This document shows positions 10,681 through 22,222 of a stretch of DNA of 64,000 bases, one piece after another. Every line of letters starts with the position of its first letter. The stretch's first letter is position 1. Made by a program: the position numbers and the translations under genes. The notes under the pieces were generated by a model, which was given only the letters and a program-made list of their open reading frames with translations, was not told where the DNA came from and ran no database searches. This DNA comes from Thereva unica (Eukaryota > Arthropoda > Insecta > Diptera > Therevidae): the NCBI GenBank assembly GCA_949987705.1, contig OX465281.1, positions 29,062,942 through 29,126,941 of the forward strand, read 5' to 3'.

Positions 10681-11153
10681 TTTTTTTTTTTTATGTGAAA
10701 GACTAGACACTAGAGTCTCAGGAAACGCCCTTTATACTGTGTCGACAATCTATTTTCTTCATATAGAGTGCAATGTCGAACAGCAGCTCTAGTCGGGGAA
10801 GGAAGGAGCTGTCACAACCTACCAGAGATATTTTGTTCAGTCCACCTACTCCCAACCATTACTGTCGCGACTTTGACATCGGGGCATCGAGAAACAACTC
10901 GCTGGAGTGTTATGCCTCCTGAAACGAGTGGAATCTCATCAACCAACCGATGACATGCGCTTTGGTGGAGCGGGGAAGGCCTAAGGAAGGCTATGACAGA
11001 AGGAATCAGGAATGTAAAGAGGGAAGAAGAAAGAAGGAAAGTTATATAGGTGAGAAAGTGAAAAAGGCGAAGGACCGTGGGGCTGGCCGGGATTCGAACC
11101 CGGGACCTCTGGGATAGTAGTCATGCGCCTTACCTCTAGACTACCGAGTAGAG
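10681..11153 (-). mobile_element. SINE-1 copy A (tRNA head, LINE-A-like tail)
   Basis: Read on the minus strand, a tRNA-like head (GGTAGTCTAGAGGTAAGGCG, then the B-box GGGTTCGAATCCC) starts near 11145. A ~300-nt unique body follows. The end reads GTATAAAGGG, TTTCCTGAGACT and CACATAAAAA with a 12-A tail. The same layout is found at 42423-42892 and 48422-48882. The first bases of the head differ from the other copies, so the 5' end is damaged. Internal A and B boxes would serve as an RNA polymerase III promoter. Confidence 0.85.
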
Positions 11154-11696
11154 TAATGGTGCCATCGATAAACAACTTCTATGGTTTCTGTTTGAAAAAC
11201 TGAATTCAAAAGAAAAGGACTTCACAGGCTTTTTGTGGAATTTCTGCAGAGGTTGGAATAAGTGATAGACCTAGGTCGCTATGTCTGGATTATACAGTGG
11301 ATACATTAATACTACCCAACCAAATACTGCCAATTTTCGACCGGTCTTCCTGCACAATCCTTTTCGATCTTGTTCGTAATGAAAAACAACACCTTTCCTA
11401 TTATTTAATTCGGGCCATCTTCGTTCAATTGCCTGGCTGGAACTCTATAGTTGTCCACAGTAGAGTTGAGAGCCAATCGTGTGACCAACTAAATACAATA
11501 TATCTCATAATGGATGGTTCCCTTTCAGTCCCAATACACACATACATATATTGACTTCAATCCAGGATATCCGAACCTTTGAGAGGGCTCACAATCCATC
11601 AAAGTTTGGCTAATCCAATTACATTCTAGCCTTTTCATCAAAATGTTCATTGGTTTAATGATTTAGACCTTTACCACAATCTTCGTTGAAGTATAA
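11154..11696. other. No feature recognised
   Basis: No protein, RNA or repeat is recognisable between the SINE and the LINE-A fragment. The open frame at 11297-11554 (+) carries no motif I know. Confidence 0.4.
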
Positions 11697-12000
11697 TTCA
11701 ACGTCCAGTCAATTTTATGTTTTTTATGTGGTTTAGGATTTACCCTTTGTACTACTAATTTGTCATGATGTTCAAGTCATGGTGCAATGTCTAGTAGTTA
11801 GCTTGATCAGAATGATAGAAGAGAAAAGATAGATTAAGGGCCTGGATGCGTGAGTAGATTTTGATAAGCCTTGCGTTTGAATTCTGAGATGTTATATGAG
11901 ACAGATCTACAATCGAATTCTTCTATTTATAAACGAACTTCTAAACCGTAAGGTGTGCGAAAAGAGGCCTGCAGTGTGAAATTCTTAAGCATTTATCAAT
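11697..12000 (-). mobile_element. LINE-A 3' fragment
   Basis: The plus strand carries the reverse complement of the LINE-A 3' end: TTTATGTGG, CCCTTTGTACTACTA, ATGGTGCAATGTCTAGTAGT. It then runs through ATTTATAAACGAACTTCTAA, which matches the copy at 13595-14420. It is severely 5'-truncated and diverged. Confidence 0.65.
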
Positions 12001-12229
12001 AAATGTCTGTACGATGTTAGCCGGGTGTGCCATCTGCTACTGGCGTTAAGTGCTATGTTAAGGGCGTATAAGGCTAAAGGACCCATTCATCCAATAAAGA
12101 AACATGAACTGGCATTTTCCTTATCACCTATTCTAGTGCGAGGTTGAAAATAATTTGGGCCAGTTTATCTTTGTCCAAAGCCTTGTCGTACTTCAAACTT
12201 TTTGGTTTTTGCGCTTTACTTCTTTACTT

Positions 12230-13230
12230 TCGCTAGTGAGCTAGCGTTTCATTGTGCATAACAAGTTTGGGAGGATCCCTAGTTCCGGTGCACAGCTTCT
12301 CTTTATAAAGTCGTATGCCGGTTGGAGGCATTATATAACATCTACATTGAGATGAAGTCGAAGTTGACCAGTGTGTTCTAAAACCTGCTTGATATTCAGC
12401 TATAAGGCCTTCTGGTATAGGTTTTAGTTTGTGATTCCCAAGAATTTTGTAAGTTTTGTAGCTGTTGCTGAACATAGAAATGCTTCTGTAGGTCTTACAG
12501 TTTAATTTATCTCTTTTCTTGTATATTGGACAAATAATCGGTTTCCTCCAGTCATCTGGTAAAACTTTTTCCTCCCAGATGCTGCATATGAATTTGTGTA
12601 AGGTAGCTAGGAATTGCGGCCCTCCTTCCTTTAGTAGCTCAGCTGCTATTCCATCGATGCCTGGTGATTTGTTGCTTTTACAGCTTCACGCATCTCATTT
12701 AGTGTTGGTGATTCTATTGAGATATTATCTTGAGAAATCATAAATGCCCCGTCTTCCATCCTTGCTCTTGTGGGCCTTGCAATGTACTCCCGGTGGCTCT
12801 GGTTTCGTTCTTCTATTGCGGCTCTACAGTCCTAATCAAACCAGTCAGTTCTGCTCTGTCTGGAGGCCCAGCATAGTGCCTCTTCTGCTGCTCCTTTTAT
12901 GCTGCTTTTAATTTGTTCTCATTGTCGTTGACATTGGGCTGGTATTCTTCTACTTCTCTTAAATTTTGTACGACAGCAGAATGCATTCTGGTCGGCATCT
13001 CTTCTCTCTTCATGTTTTAGCTTACCTATGTCGTATTTTAGTTGTGTTTGTTCTCTGTGTATTTTTGTCGTTATCCGAGCTCTAAATTTCAGTTATAGTG
13101 GTTCGAGCCTCAGCAGGCTCCTTTCATTGTTCTTATATGTAGTACACTGGTGGCTCCTATTTTCTCAATTAGGACGTGGTCAATTTGATTATTTGTTACC
13201 CGTCTGCCACGTCATCTTATGAATATTTTT
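12230..13230 (-). pseudogene. Degenerate RTE-type LINE (endonuclease end to RT start)
   Basis: In several minus-strand frames there is homology to RTE/CFDP2-type LINE proteins. The endonuclease end shows as DHVLIEKIGATSV followed by GSNHY, near 13090-13190. A charged linker follows. The first reverse transcriptase blocks appear as CKTYRSIS, MFSNSYKTYKILGNHKLKP and AEYQAGFR at about 12380-12500. Frameshifts and stops are frequent and the catalytic half of the RT is absent. This family is not the same as LINE-B or LINE-C of this window. Confidence 0.6.
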
Positions 13231-13361
13231 GTTCGGGAGCCTTGTCGAACTTACTACTATTGAGTTCGACCTAGCGGGATTACACAATCCACTACCATTT
13301 TCATTGGTAGCGTTGGGTAGGCTATGCTTTCCTATGACTCCAAGAAACTCTTCTTGTGAGC

Positions 13362-13440
13362 TCCGCAGTCGCCTGGTCCCAAGCCCAGGGTGTGAAAAGA
13401 GGAGGGTGGTCGACCTGCCGAATTGACCACAATCGAGCTG
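13362..13440 (+). repeat. Second copy of the 1417-1613 repeat, partial
   Basis: The segment shares CTGGTCCCAAG, CAGGGTGTGAAAA, GGAGGGTGGTCGACCTG and CGAATTGACCA with the insertion at 1417-1613. It then diverges and has no GAAGAAG tail, so it is a 3'-truncated or decayed copy. Confidence 0.6.
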
Positions 13441-13594
13441 TGTTCAGCCCATCATGTAAACGTACTAAATGTAGCATTCATTGAATAACCAGAAAGGAGT
13501 ATCTTAGTCTAGTTCTTTCGAACTAAGTCGATGTCATTAGCACGTTTTTTAGTCAGTAGTGCATATTTTGCCATAAATCTTGGAGATTTGAAAC

Positions 13595-14420
13595 TTTTTT
13601 TTTATATGAAAAAACCAAGCTTAGGAGTAGCCTTTTATACTACCAGTCCGTCATGTCGTTCAGTTCATGGTGCAATGTCTAGTAGTAAGCTTGGTTTGAA
13701 TAATAGAGGAGAATAGAAAAGGTTAGAGGGAGTCTGGAGGGCGTAGAAGAAAATGACGATAAACCTCACATTTGAACTCTAAGGTGTTGTACGAGTTGGG
13801 AAATACTGACTGCGGGAGATTATTCCACAGTCGAGTTGTTCTATTCATAAACGAACTTCTAAACCGTATTGTGCGTGAACGGGGGGGCTGTAGGGTAAGG
13901 AGGGTGAGCCGAGCGGGCTAGTCTTGTGTTGCGGGAAAAGTATTGCTGTGCAGGCAGGAGGTCCTTAATTTCAGTGGAGCAGTGGTAATAACGATAAAGT
14001 ATGTAGAGGGCTGCTACATTCCTACGGTGGCTTAAGGTGTCTATGGAGGCGCAAAAGGAGTTTGAGGGCGCGATTTTGCACCTTGTCGAGACAAGCCAAG
14101 GTGGTTTTTAAGGCGCCTGCGCAGATACATGAGTTCGAGGCGCGGCCGAACTTAGGATTTGTATATTGTAGCCAAGGCGGCTGGATGGAGGAGGAACTTG
14201 CATCTCTTGAGAAATCCAAGGCATTGGGAGGCTTGTTTGGCGATTTGGAATATGTGGTCATTCCATCGCAGATGCTCCGTTAAAGTTACCGCTAGGATGT
14301 TGAGAGTTGAGTCAGCTGTTAAATTCTCTTTATCCACTGAGATAGGAGGAAGGTCGGAACAATTTTTGTTGGAGATCACTAAGAGAGATGTGTCCTTTTG
14401 TCCATTTAGTCAAGTGGTGT
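13595..14420 (-). mobile_element. LINE-A copy 3, 3' third
   Basis: On the minus strand the C-terminal reverse transcriptase part is readable in broken frames: HIFQIAKQASQCLGFLKRCK, and CLDKVQNRALKLL. The 3' untranslated end with GACGGACTGGTAGTATAAA and an A-rich tail at 13595-13606 follows. The 3' tail differs somewhat from the other copies. The element lies just upstream of the SLC6 coding start on the opposite strand. Confidence 0.75.
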
Positions 14421-14683
14421 CAATTAATACCATAAACCAAGCTACTGTCTTGAAACCACTAGTCTTGCTGCTCTTAGTTACTGATTCAATGAGCGTTTTG
14501 TACGTTTTGGATTGTAACCCAGTAAGTTATTGAACAAAATATAAGAGTCAACTTTTTTGTAAATAGTTAAATCATTTATGTATATATAAAAATAATTTTT
14601 ATCTATAAACGGCATTTTTATTATTTTAGGTCTTAAAAGACGATGTAACATTTGCTGTTGATAGTACATAAATATAAAATTGT

Positions 14684-17600
14684 ATGGCGCCTAAAAAGGG
14701 GTTCGTCAACTATGCATACACTGGAGAAGTCCAGCCAGCGCCGGGAGAATACAATTGTGTCTCAGAAATATTTGCTGTAGACACCAACAAACCACCAAAA
14801 AACAAAACAGAGGACAAGTCTTCCAACACAGAGGTTTTTACACGAAAAATTATTAAATAAAACTTTTTAATTTAATTTAAACTTTTTTCCTTTCTAGACA
14901 ACACCAGAAGACGTTATCAAATCAAAACACGTCGATCGTGACAAATGGGGAAAAGACATAGAATTCCTCCTGTCTTGCATAGCCCTTTCCGTAGGACTAG
15001 GAAATGTGTGGAGATTTCCGTTTACCGCCCTCGACAATGGCGGTGGGGCCTTCGTAATTCCATATTTAATAGTATTATTTTTAGTTGGCAAGCCTGTCTA
15101 TTACATGGAGATGCTGTTGGGGCAGTTTTCTAGTCGCGGTAGTGTGAAGGTGTTCGACTTTTCACCTATAATGAGAGGTGTTGGCTATGGGCAAGTTCTG
15201 TCTACTGCTTACGTAACGACATACTATGCATCTCTAATGGCGCTAACAATTCGATATTTTTTTGCTTCATTTAACTCAATTTTGCCATGGAGTTTCTGCA
15301 AAGAAGAATGGAGCGAGCCTTGCTTAAATTCGCAGTTATTGAACAAAACTTTGGACGTGAACAGGTCAACCTCACCAGCAAGTTCGTCTGCCGAATTGTA
15401 TTTTATGTTTGTAAACTATAAATTCACTAAAAATATATTTTTATAAACAATTTTTGTTGGTGAAGGAATGAAATATTGCGGGAGAAGAAAACTATACACG
15501 ATGGAATTGGATATCCAAATTGGGAGTTGGCCCTTTGCTTGGGGTTGTCGTGGACGATAGTAGCCTTGATTTTAATGAAGGGTAAAGTGATAACACGATT
15601 CTTAACATAGTTTTGAACTAATCGAGTTTTTTTTAGGAATTAGAAGTTCGGGTAAAGCATCGTATTTTTTAGCAATATTCCCTTACATAATTATGGGAAT
15701 TTTATTGGTTAGAGCGATGACATTGCCAGGGGCAATAGATGGAGTTATTTACTTCATTAAGCCACAATGGAATCAACTTCTGAATCCAAAGGTAAGAATA
15801 CGATTTGAACTTTCGGTGAACATATTTTTTATAGGCAGTAAGAACTACGTTCCAAGTAACAAAATTTGCTGAATCAACTAACTCCTAAGAGCTTGAAATA
15901 AGAGTAGATGCCGGGCAGTGCGTCCAATATTTCTTGTATTCCACAGTACTTGTCTGATAAATTTTGGGTGAATGGTAAAAATACCCCGACATTGAACATG
16001 ATCAGTAGAATTATGTAGATTGCTCAATAGATGCCACATTGGACACCTTTTGTGTATTCCTTTTCGTCCCTTTCCCTGGAGTGATCTCAGTAAGAGTGCG
16101 GTGGACTCCACTCCACTCTTCCTTTACTTTGATTCCCTAAATTATTGTGTGGCATTTATTGAAATGAACTTGTTACATGTCTTCTAAGCAGTGGAATTTC
16201 GTGATAGCGATACTTCTTCTCGTCAGTGCCTGATAGTGACACACAATGCTCGTGACTGTCTCGGATTCTTCCAAGCACAGTCTATAACTATCGTTTTCAA
16301 GAATTTTCTTCTTTTTTAGATGATACCTAAAATTTCTCCCACCGTTTGTGATGTTCCTGGCCGTCCTATATCTCGATGCGTTTCTTTACCAGCACCAGAG
16401 CCAGAGTAGCGCTGCGGACCTTATAACTCTGAAATAAACCTGTATGATCTCTAATTTTGGTTTTTTAGCGTGTTTAATTTTTAATCCCCGATTTCCCCAG
16501 TAAAAATAAGATTCGCCCGTTCTTAGCCTGAAACAGGTATGTACAGCGTTAAAACAGGCACGGTACGATACTTTTATACTTTTCCACATGCAGCCTGCTA
16601 CAGGCACGTACCAGTAAAATAAATACGGCACGGAATAGTCTAAACGAATCACGGAACGTTCACACTTTTTTAGACTATAAAGGGGACATGATTGGTACTT
16701 AGTTGGGGGACCACTTGGGAAAACGACACATGCATTTGGAATGATTTGTGCTGAAGCGGGTTCATTTATATAGTAGATGTTCATGGCTGTAGCGGAAACG
16801 TGCATACCCGTATGGCTGACGCATTTATTCGCTATGCGTGCTAGTTGCACCTGCTTGATTGTTCGGGGCTATGAGAATATTATTTTCCTGCGCCTTACTC
16901 TCATTTAGATGATCCATGACCTAATCCTCGATACATTTTTTGGAGGCTGATTAAGCGAATAGCTTTTATGGGCATATTTCAAATGCGCTTACTCAACCAG
17001 CAGACTAAATTTGAATCCTTTAAAACAGCGTCCCGTCACCGTTCAACCATGAAAATTCAATTCCAAGTCTTCATGGACCCGCCTCGTTGTAGAGAACCAG
17101 TTAGTGCAGTGCCATTTCTGTAGGCTTGTGAGTCTAATATTCATGGTGGGTTTTATTTAAATGATACTTTCTTCAGAGTAGAGTACAAAGATTTCTACTT
17201 CCTTGTAAACTTCGGTACATTTAGAATGCTTTCCTCCGGGTTCGCAAGCAGAATGTCCACTTTACCAGGGTTCCGCCCGCCCCCGTGAGCTAATATTGTT
17301 ACCAATCCTCACTTCCCAGTTGCATAGGTCTCTCAGCTAATACTGAAGATAACAAATATGATTTCGCTTGATCCAACATCGATAAGGTTGCTTCAAATGC
17401 TTTGTAGCAGTATGCAGATTGCAGAGATGCAGATTGCAGATTGCATTATTGTAGAGCCTCTCCTATGTTGTTGTCGTTAGTGTTGGTCCACACCATATTG
17501 TACACATTATGTTGCAACTGTCAATCCTGTGCTCTTCTCATCAGTAATCCAGTTATCTGATGGGCCAAGGACGTGGTGAATGAATGCGTTATGTAGACTG

Positions 17601-19448
17601 AAGCTATTAGAAAAGCTTATTACCGTGTATAGTGTAGTGTACACAGTTACGGCAATACCATCGCCTAGACTCTATTCTCCACGAGTATATACTAAGAAGT
17701 TCGCACTCCGTTTTTCGCATATGGAACGTACAGTGTTTTATTGCTCCCGGATAAGTTTTTCCTTACCTTTGTAGATCCATGACTTTTGAATGAGAGTAAA
17801 ACCCAGCGTTTTTTATGGATGCATTCCGTTATGGTGCAAAATTCAGCTGACAATGCATTATTTTCTGGAACATGTTAATAGTACAAAGGGCGATTCCTAC
17901 GATTGGTACTCCCACATAAAAAATACTTGCAGCAGTTGTACCTATTTCCTTTTTTGCTTCAAAGTGTAGTTCTATGAGATGTAGTCAATACCGTCTATGG
18001 CGAAAATGTCGATTGTATCTGAAAATCTATTTCAGGTTTGGTATGCAGCAGTTACACAGGTGTTTTTCTCTCTTGCAATATGTTTTGGAAACATAATAAT
18101 GTACGCCTCATACAACCGCTTCCCCCATAATGTGTACAGGTTAGTATACTATCATACTATGATCCACATTAGTTTTGAATCAAATTGTTTTTTTAACCAG
18201 GGATGCAACAATCATAACATCGCTAGATACAATGACGTCTCTTCTGGCAGGAGTCATAATATTCGGAGTTTTAGGAAATCTAGCGCACGAGACAAACACA
18301 ACCGATATCAGCAAAGTAGTAAAAGGTGGATCCAGTCTGGCTTTTGTTTCCTATCCGGATGCGATATCAAAGTTTGAGCTTTTGCCACAGGTAATACTAA
18401 AATCATTATTAAATTAATTTTTGGAATAATTATTATAATTAATTTTTAGGTGTTTTCAATACTATTTTTCATAATGCTCTTCGTCCTTGGAATTGGAAGC
18501 AACGTAGGAATGGCTTCGTGTGTGATGACAGTGATCCGAGATAGATTTCCTCAAATAAAACACTGGATAGTCGCCCTGTGCATGTCAATCGTAGGCTTCA
18601 GTATCGGTCTTATTTTTCTAACACCTGGTGGACAGTACGTGCTGAATCTCATTGATTTCTATGGAGCATCTTTTGTAGCCTTTGTGCTAGCGATAGCTGA
18701 GCTAATTGCTGTAGGATGGATTTATGGTGATAGTATAAATTACTTGTAAAACAACTATAATATTATTTGTTATCCTCACAGGAGTTAAAAGACTGTGCAG
18801 GGATGTCGAGTTCATGCTTGGGATATCTACATCCGTATATTATCGGTTGTGTTGGGGAATTATTACACCAGTTTTAATGGCGACAATTCTTATTTATACA
18901 CTTGTAGAGATGCGGCCGTTAACGTATAGAGATTATACTTATCCTGAAGGAGCTTATAGTATGTTAATTAGAATTTGTTTTGTTTTGTAATATTATCGTA
19001 TTTTAGTATTTGGTTGGTGTCTGTCGACATTTGGAATATTGCAACTGCCACTTTGGGCTATTTATGCTGTAGTTAAACAGCCTTCTGGTGATTTAGTAAA
19101 GGTTTGGGGTTTTCATGAATAATCGTTATTAATTGGAGTCAAATAATTTGAATAAGAAACAAAGAAAAAAAAGTTTTGTTATTTAAAATTCCACATAATC
19201 CGGTAGAAATACTAAACTTTGCTTTGATTTCAACTTAGAAAGAACTCCTTTATTTTGATAGAAAACACATTATAATAAACAAAATTTAATTTTAGAGAAT
19301 AACAGGAGCTTTTAAGCCACGAGAAAACTGGGGACCATTGGATCCTAAATTGCTGGAAGAATACAAGAAATTTATTGCTGAAGACGAATCAAAATTATTT
19401 CAACAGAACGGATTTTGGTTTAAGATTTACGATAATATTTTTGGATAA
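14684..19448 (+). CDS. SLC6-family Na+-coupled amino-acid transporter (NAAT1-like), 10 exons
   Basis: Exons: 14684-14833, 14898-15406, 15466-15581, 15637-15791, 18036-18139, 18201-18390, 18450-18726, 18782-18958, 19007-19101, 19296-19448. All junctions are GT-AG, phases agree, and they join to 641 codons plus TAA, the usual SLC6 length. TM1 carries the sodium/substrate motif SVGLGNVWRFP (NVWRFP at 86-91). Extracellular loop 2 has the conserved cysteine pair Cys184/Cys192 and N-glycosylation sequons at Asn199 and Asn205. TM6 shows the unwound SLAICFG (322-328), and TM8 reads LGIGSNVGMASC. The sequence fits the insect nutrient amino-acid transporter (NAT-SLC6) branch, which takes up neutral amino acids at epithelial plasma membranes; the substrate is inferred. 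The ATG is the first in frame; an acceptor-like site at 14629 suggests an upstream 5' UTR exon. Nine introns are 48-194 nt, except intron 4 (2.2 kb), which holds repeats. Confidence 0.92.
16400..16680 (-). repeat. Dispersed repeat, copy also at 51770-51940
   Basis: Read on the minus strand, TATTTATTTTACTGGTACGTG, then GTAGCAGGCTGCATGTGGAAA, then CGAATCTTATTTTTACT match the plus strand at 51820-51920. The segment includes most of an open frame (16386-16850 -) that I do not consider coding, because the other copy is not open in that frame. Confidence 0.55.
16690..16725 (+). repeat. 5S rRNA-derived fragment a
   Basis: GGTACTTAGTTGGGGGACC followed by CTTGGGAAAAC is the 3' half of metazoan 5S rRNA, including the box C region, with a few substitutions. 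A weaker match to the central 5S region may lie just upstream near 16640-16670. It is too incomplete to be a gene. Confidence 0.6.
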
Positions 19449-19505
19449 AAATTATAATTTGTCTTTGTAAATAATCCTTACTAATATTATAAATGCGAAA
19501 GTAAC

Positions 19506-19506
<1 letters not shown>

Positions 19507-19542
<36 letters not shown>
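19507..19542 (+). repeat. (CTGT)9 microsatellite
   Basis: Nine uninterrupted CTGT units sit just inside the left end of the Helitron-like element. This is the position where such elements often carry a GTCT-type microsatellite. Confidence 0.9.
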
Positions 19543-19769
19543 ATGTTACGCTTTCACGCCTAAACCGCTGGACCGATTTTGATGAAATTTGCAACAGACA
19601 TAGTTTAGACCTTGGAGACGGACATAGGCTATTTTTTTTTGGAGAAAAAAGGGTTGAAGGGGGTGAAATGGGGTTCAATAAGTTGTAAGGGGATTTATTT
19701 TCTTTACTTTTTTTCTATTGTATAAAAAGTAACTGACTGAAAGATAACGCACAGCCTAAACCGCTAGAG

Positions 19770-21985
19770 CTAAAGGGCTGAAATTTTTGACAGTGCATCC
19801 CTAGCGATTTTTCGAAATTCATCCCCTAAGGGGGTGAAATGGGTTTTTTCCAAACCGCTAAAGCTATAAGGCTGAAATTTTGACAGTACATCCCTATAAT
19901 GATGTGGGCATCCACTAAGAAGCGATTTTTCGGAATTCATCCCCTAAAGGGGTGAAATGGGGTTTTTCCAAACCGCTATAGCTATAGGGCTGAAATTTTG
20001 ACAGTGCATCCCTATAATGGCGTGGACATCCACTATAAAGCGATTTTTCGAAATTCATCTCCTAAGGGGTTGAAATGGGGTTTTTCCAAACCGCTATAGA
20101 TATAGGGCTGAAATTTTGACAGTGCATCCCTATAATGGCGTGGACATCCACTATAAAGCGGTTTTTCGAAATTCATCCCCTAAGGGGGCGAAATTGGGTT
20201 TTTCCAAACCGCTATAGATATAGGGCTGAAATTTTGACAGTGCATCCCTATAATGGCGTGAACATCCACTATAGAGCGACTTTTCGAAATTCATCCCCTA
20301 AGGGGGTGAAATAGGGTTTACCCAAACCGCTAAAGCTATAGGGCTGTAATTTTGACAGTGCTTCCCTATAATGGCGTGGTCTTCCACTATTAAAGCGATT
20401 TTTCGAAATTCATCCCCTAAGGGGTTGAAATGGGGCTTACCCAAACCGCTGGAGCTATAGGGCTGAAATTTTGACAGTGCATCCCTATAGTGATGTGGAC
20501 ATCCACTAAGAAGCGATTTTTCGGAATTCATCCCCTAAGGGGGTGAAATGGGGTTTTTCCAAACCGCTAAATTTATAGCGCTGAAATTTAACAGTGCATC
20601 CCTATAATAGCGTGGACATCCACTAAGAAGCGATTTTTCGAAATTCATCCCCTAAGGGGGTGAAATGGGGTTTTTCCAAACCGCTATAGATATAGGGCTG
20701 AAATTTTGACAGTGCATCCCTATAATGGCGTGGACATCCACTATAGAGCGACTTTTCGAAATTCATCCCCTAAGGGGGTGAAATTGGGTTTACCCAAACC
20801 GCTAAAGCTATAGGGCTGTAATTTTGACAGTGCATCCCTATAATGGCGTGGTCTTCCACTATTAAAGCGATTTTTCGAAATTCATCCCCTAAGGGGGTGA
20901 AATAGGGTTTACCCAAACCGCTGGAGCTATAAGGCTGAAATTTTGACAGTGCATCCCTATAGTGATGTGGACATCCACTAAGAAGCGATTTTTCGGAATT
21001 CATCCCCTAAGCGGGTGAAATGGGGTTTTTCCAAACCAGATGCGGTGAAATTGGGTTTTTCCAAACCGCTATAGATATAGGGCTGAAATTTTGACAGTGC
21101 ATCCCTATAATGGCGTGGACATCCACTATAAAGCGGTTTTTCGAAATTCATCCCCTAAGGGGGTGAAATTGGGTTTTTCCAAACCGCTATAGATATAGGG
21201 CTGAAATTTTGACAGTGCATCCCTATAATGGCGTGGACATTCACTATAGAGCGACTTTTCGAAATTCATCCCCTAAGGGGGTGAAATAGGGTTTACCCAA
21301 ACCGCTAAAGCTATAGGGCTGTAATTTTGACAGTGCTTCCCTATAATGGCGTGGTCTTCCACTATTAAAGCGATTTTTCGAAATTCATCCCCTAAGGGGT
21401 TGAAATGGGGCTTACCCAAACCGCTGGAGCTATAGGGCTGAAATTTTGACAGTGCATCCCTATAGTGATGTGGACATCCACTAAGAAGCGATTTTTCGGA
21501 ATTCATCCCCTAAGGGGGTGAAATGGGGTTTTTCCAAACCGCTAAATTTATAGCGCTGAAATTTAACAGTGCATCCCTATAATAGCGTGGACATCCACTA
21601 AGAAGCGATTTTTCGAAATTCATCCCCTAAGGGGGTGAAATGGGGTTTTTCCAAACCGCTATAGATATAGGGCTGAAATTTTGACAGTGCATCCCTATAA
21701 TGGCGTGGACATCCACTATAGAGCGACTTTTCGAAATTCATCCCCTAAGGGGGTGAAATAGGGTTTACCCAAACCGCTGAAGCTATAGGGCGGTAATTTT
21801 GACAATGCATCCCTATAATGGCGTGGACATCCACTTAGGAGCGATTTTTTGAAATTTATCCCCTAAGGGGGTTAAATGGGGTTAACCCAAACCGCTGGAG
21901 CTGCCTTTAATTTTGACAGTGCATCTCTATAATGACGTGGACATTCACTAAGAAGCAATTTTTCGAAATTCATCCCCTAACGCAG
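19770..21985 (+). repeat. ~118-bp tandem repeat array, about 18 monomers
   Basis: Each monomer contains AAACCGCTATAG, GGCTGAAATTTTGACAGTG, ATCCCTATAATGGCGTGGAC and TTCATCCCCTAAGGGGGTGA. Spacing between successive AAACCGCT motifs is 117-121 bp. Variants recur in a fixed order: sequence at 20200-20785 repeats at 21175-21760, exactly 975 bp later, including a rare monomer (ATTTATAGCGCTGAAATTTA). A four-monomer shift of 472 bp is also visible (20298 and 20770). An aberrant 31-bp piece near 21032-21062 marks a rearrangement point. The open frames of 77 residues on the minus strand are by-products of the monomer length and not genes. Confidence 0.95.
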
Positions 21986-22222
21986 TGAAATGGGGGACAT
22001 AAACATGCCAATCTCTGCTTCAAAACTTGCAGATTTGTTGAGCAGAGGTGATATACGCAGCAATTTGTTTACCATATTTATTAAAAAATGCACTATAATA
22101 AACCCTTTTAGGGATAATGACAGCTGACTTTTTTGTTTGTTTTTTTTTTTTGTAGGAAAACATTGCACATAATAAACAGTTTTTATTTAAAGGCGTTGCA
22201 AGGCACGCGGGTTTTATGCTAG

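Larger units (their letters stand above)
15792..18035 (+). other. SLC6 intron 4, repeat-bearing
   Basis: This 2244-nt intron begins GTAAGA and ends TTTCAG. It is at least eleven times longer than any other intron of the gene. It contains a dispersed repeat at 16400-16680 (minus strand, also at 51770-51940), a 5S rRNA-like fragment at 16690-16725, and a scrap with the LINE-A-type end (AGTACAAAGGGCGATTCCT, then CCCACATAAAAAA) at 17876-17926. No coding exon is visible inside it. Confidence 0.8.
19475..22222 (+). mobile_element. Helitron-like non-autonomous element
   Basis: The termini fit Helitron rules. The left end is TC (19475) preceded by A. The right end is CTAG (22219-22222) followed by T. 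A short hairpin (GGCGT...ACGCG) lies about ten nt before CTAG. No target duplication is expected. The left region, ACTAATATTATAAATGCGAA with a CTGT microsatellite, resembles Helitron-associated repeats known from several insects. No Rep/helicase coding sequence is present. The interior is almost entirely the tandem array at 19770-21985. The left end lies 26 nt after the SLC6 stop codon, so the element probably sits in that gene's 3' UTR or immediate flank. Confidence 0.65.

Noticed and set aside
15006..15446. Single-exon 146-residue protein in the SLC6 region
   Set aside because: It is exon 2 of the SLC6 gene read on past its splice donor at 15407; the correct continuation is exon 3 at 15466.
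16386..16850. 154-residue minus-strand ORF in SLC6 intron 4
   Set aside because: It covers a dispersed repeat whose other copy at 51.8 kb is not open in this frame, and has no known motif.
19770..21985. CRISPR-like array or family of 77-residue proteins
   Set aside because: There are no unique spacers; the whole 118-bp unit repeats. The 77-residue frames arise from monomer periodicity and lie inside a Helitron-like element of a eukaryote.
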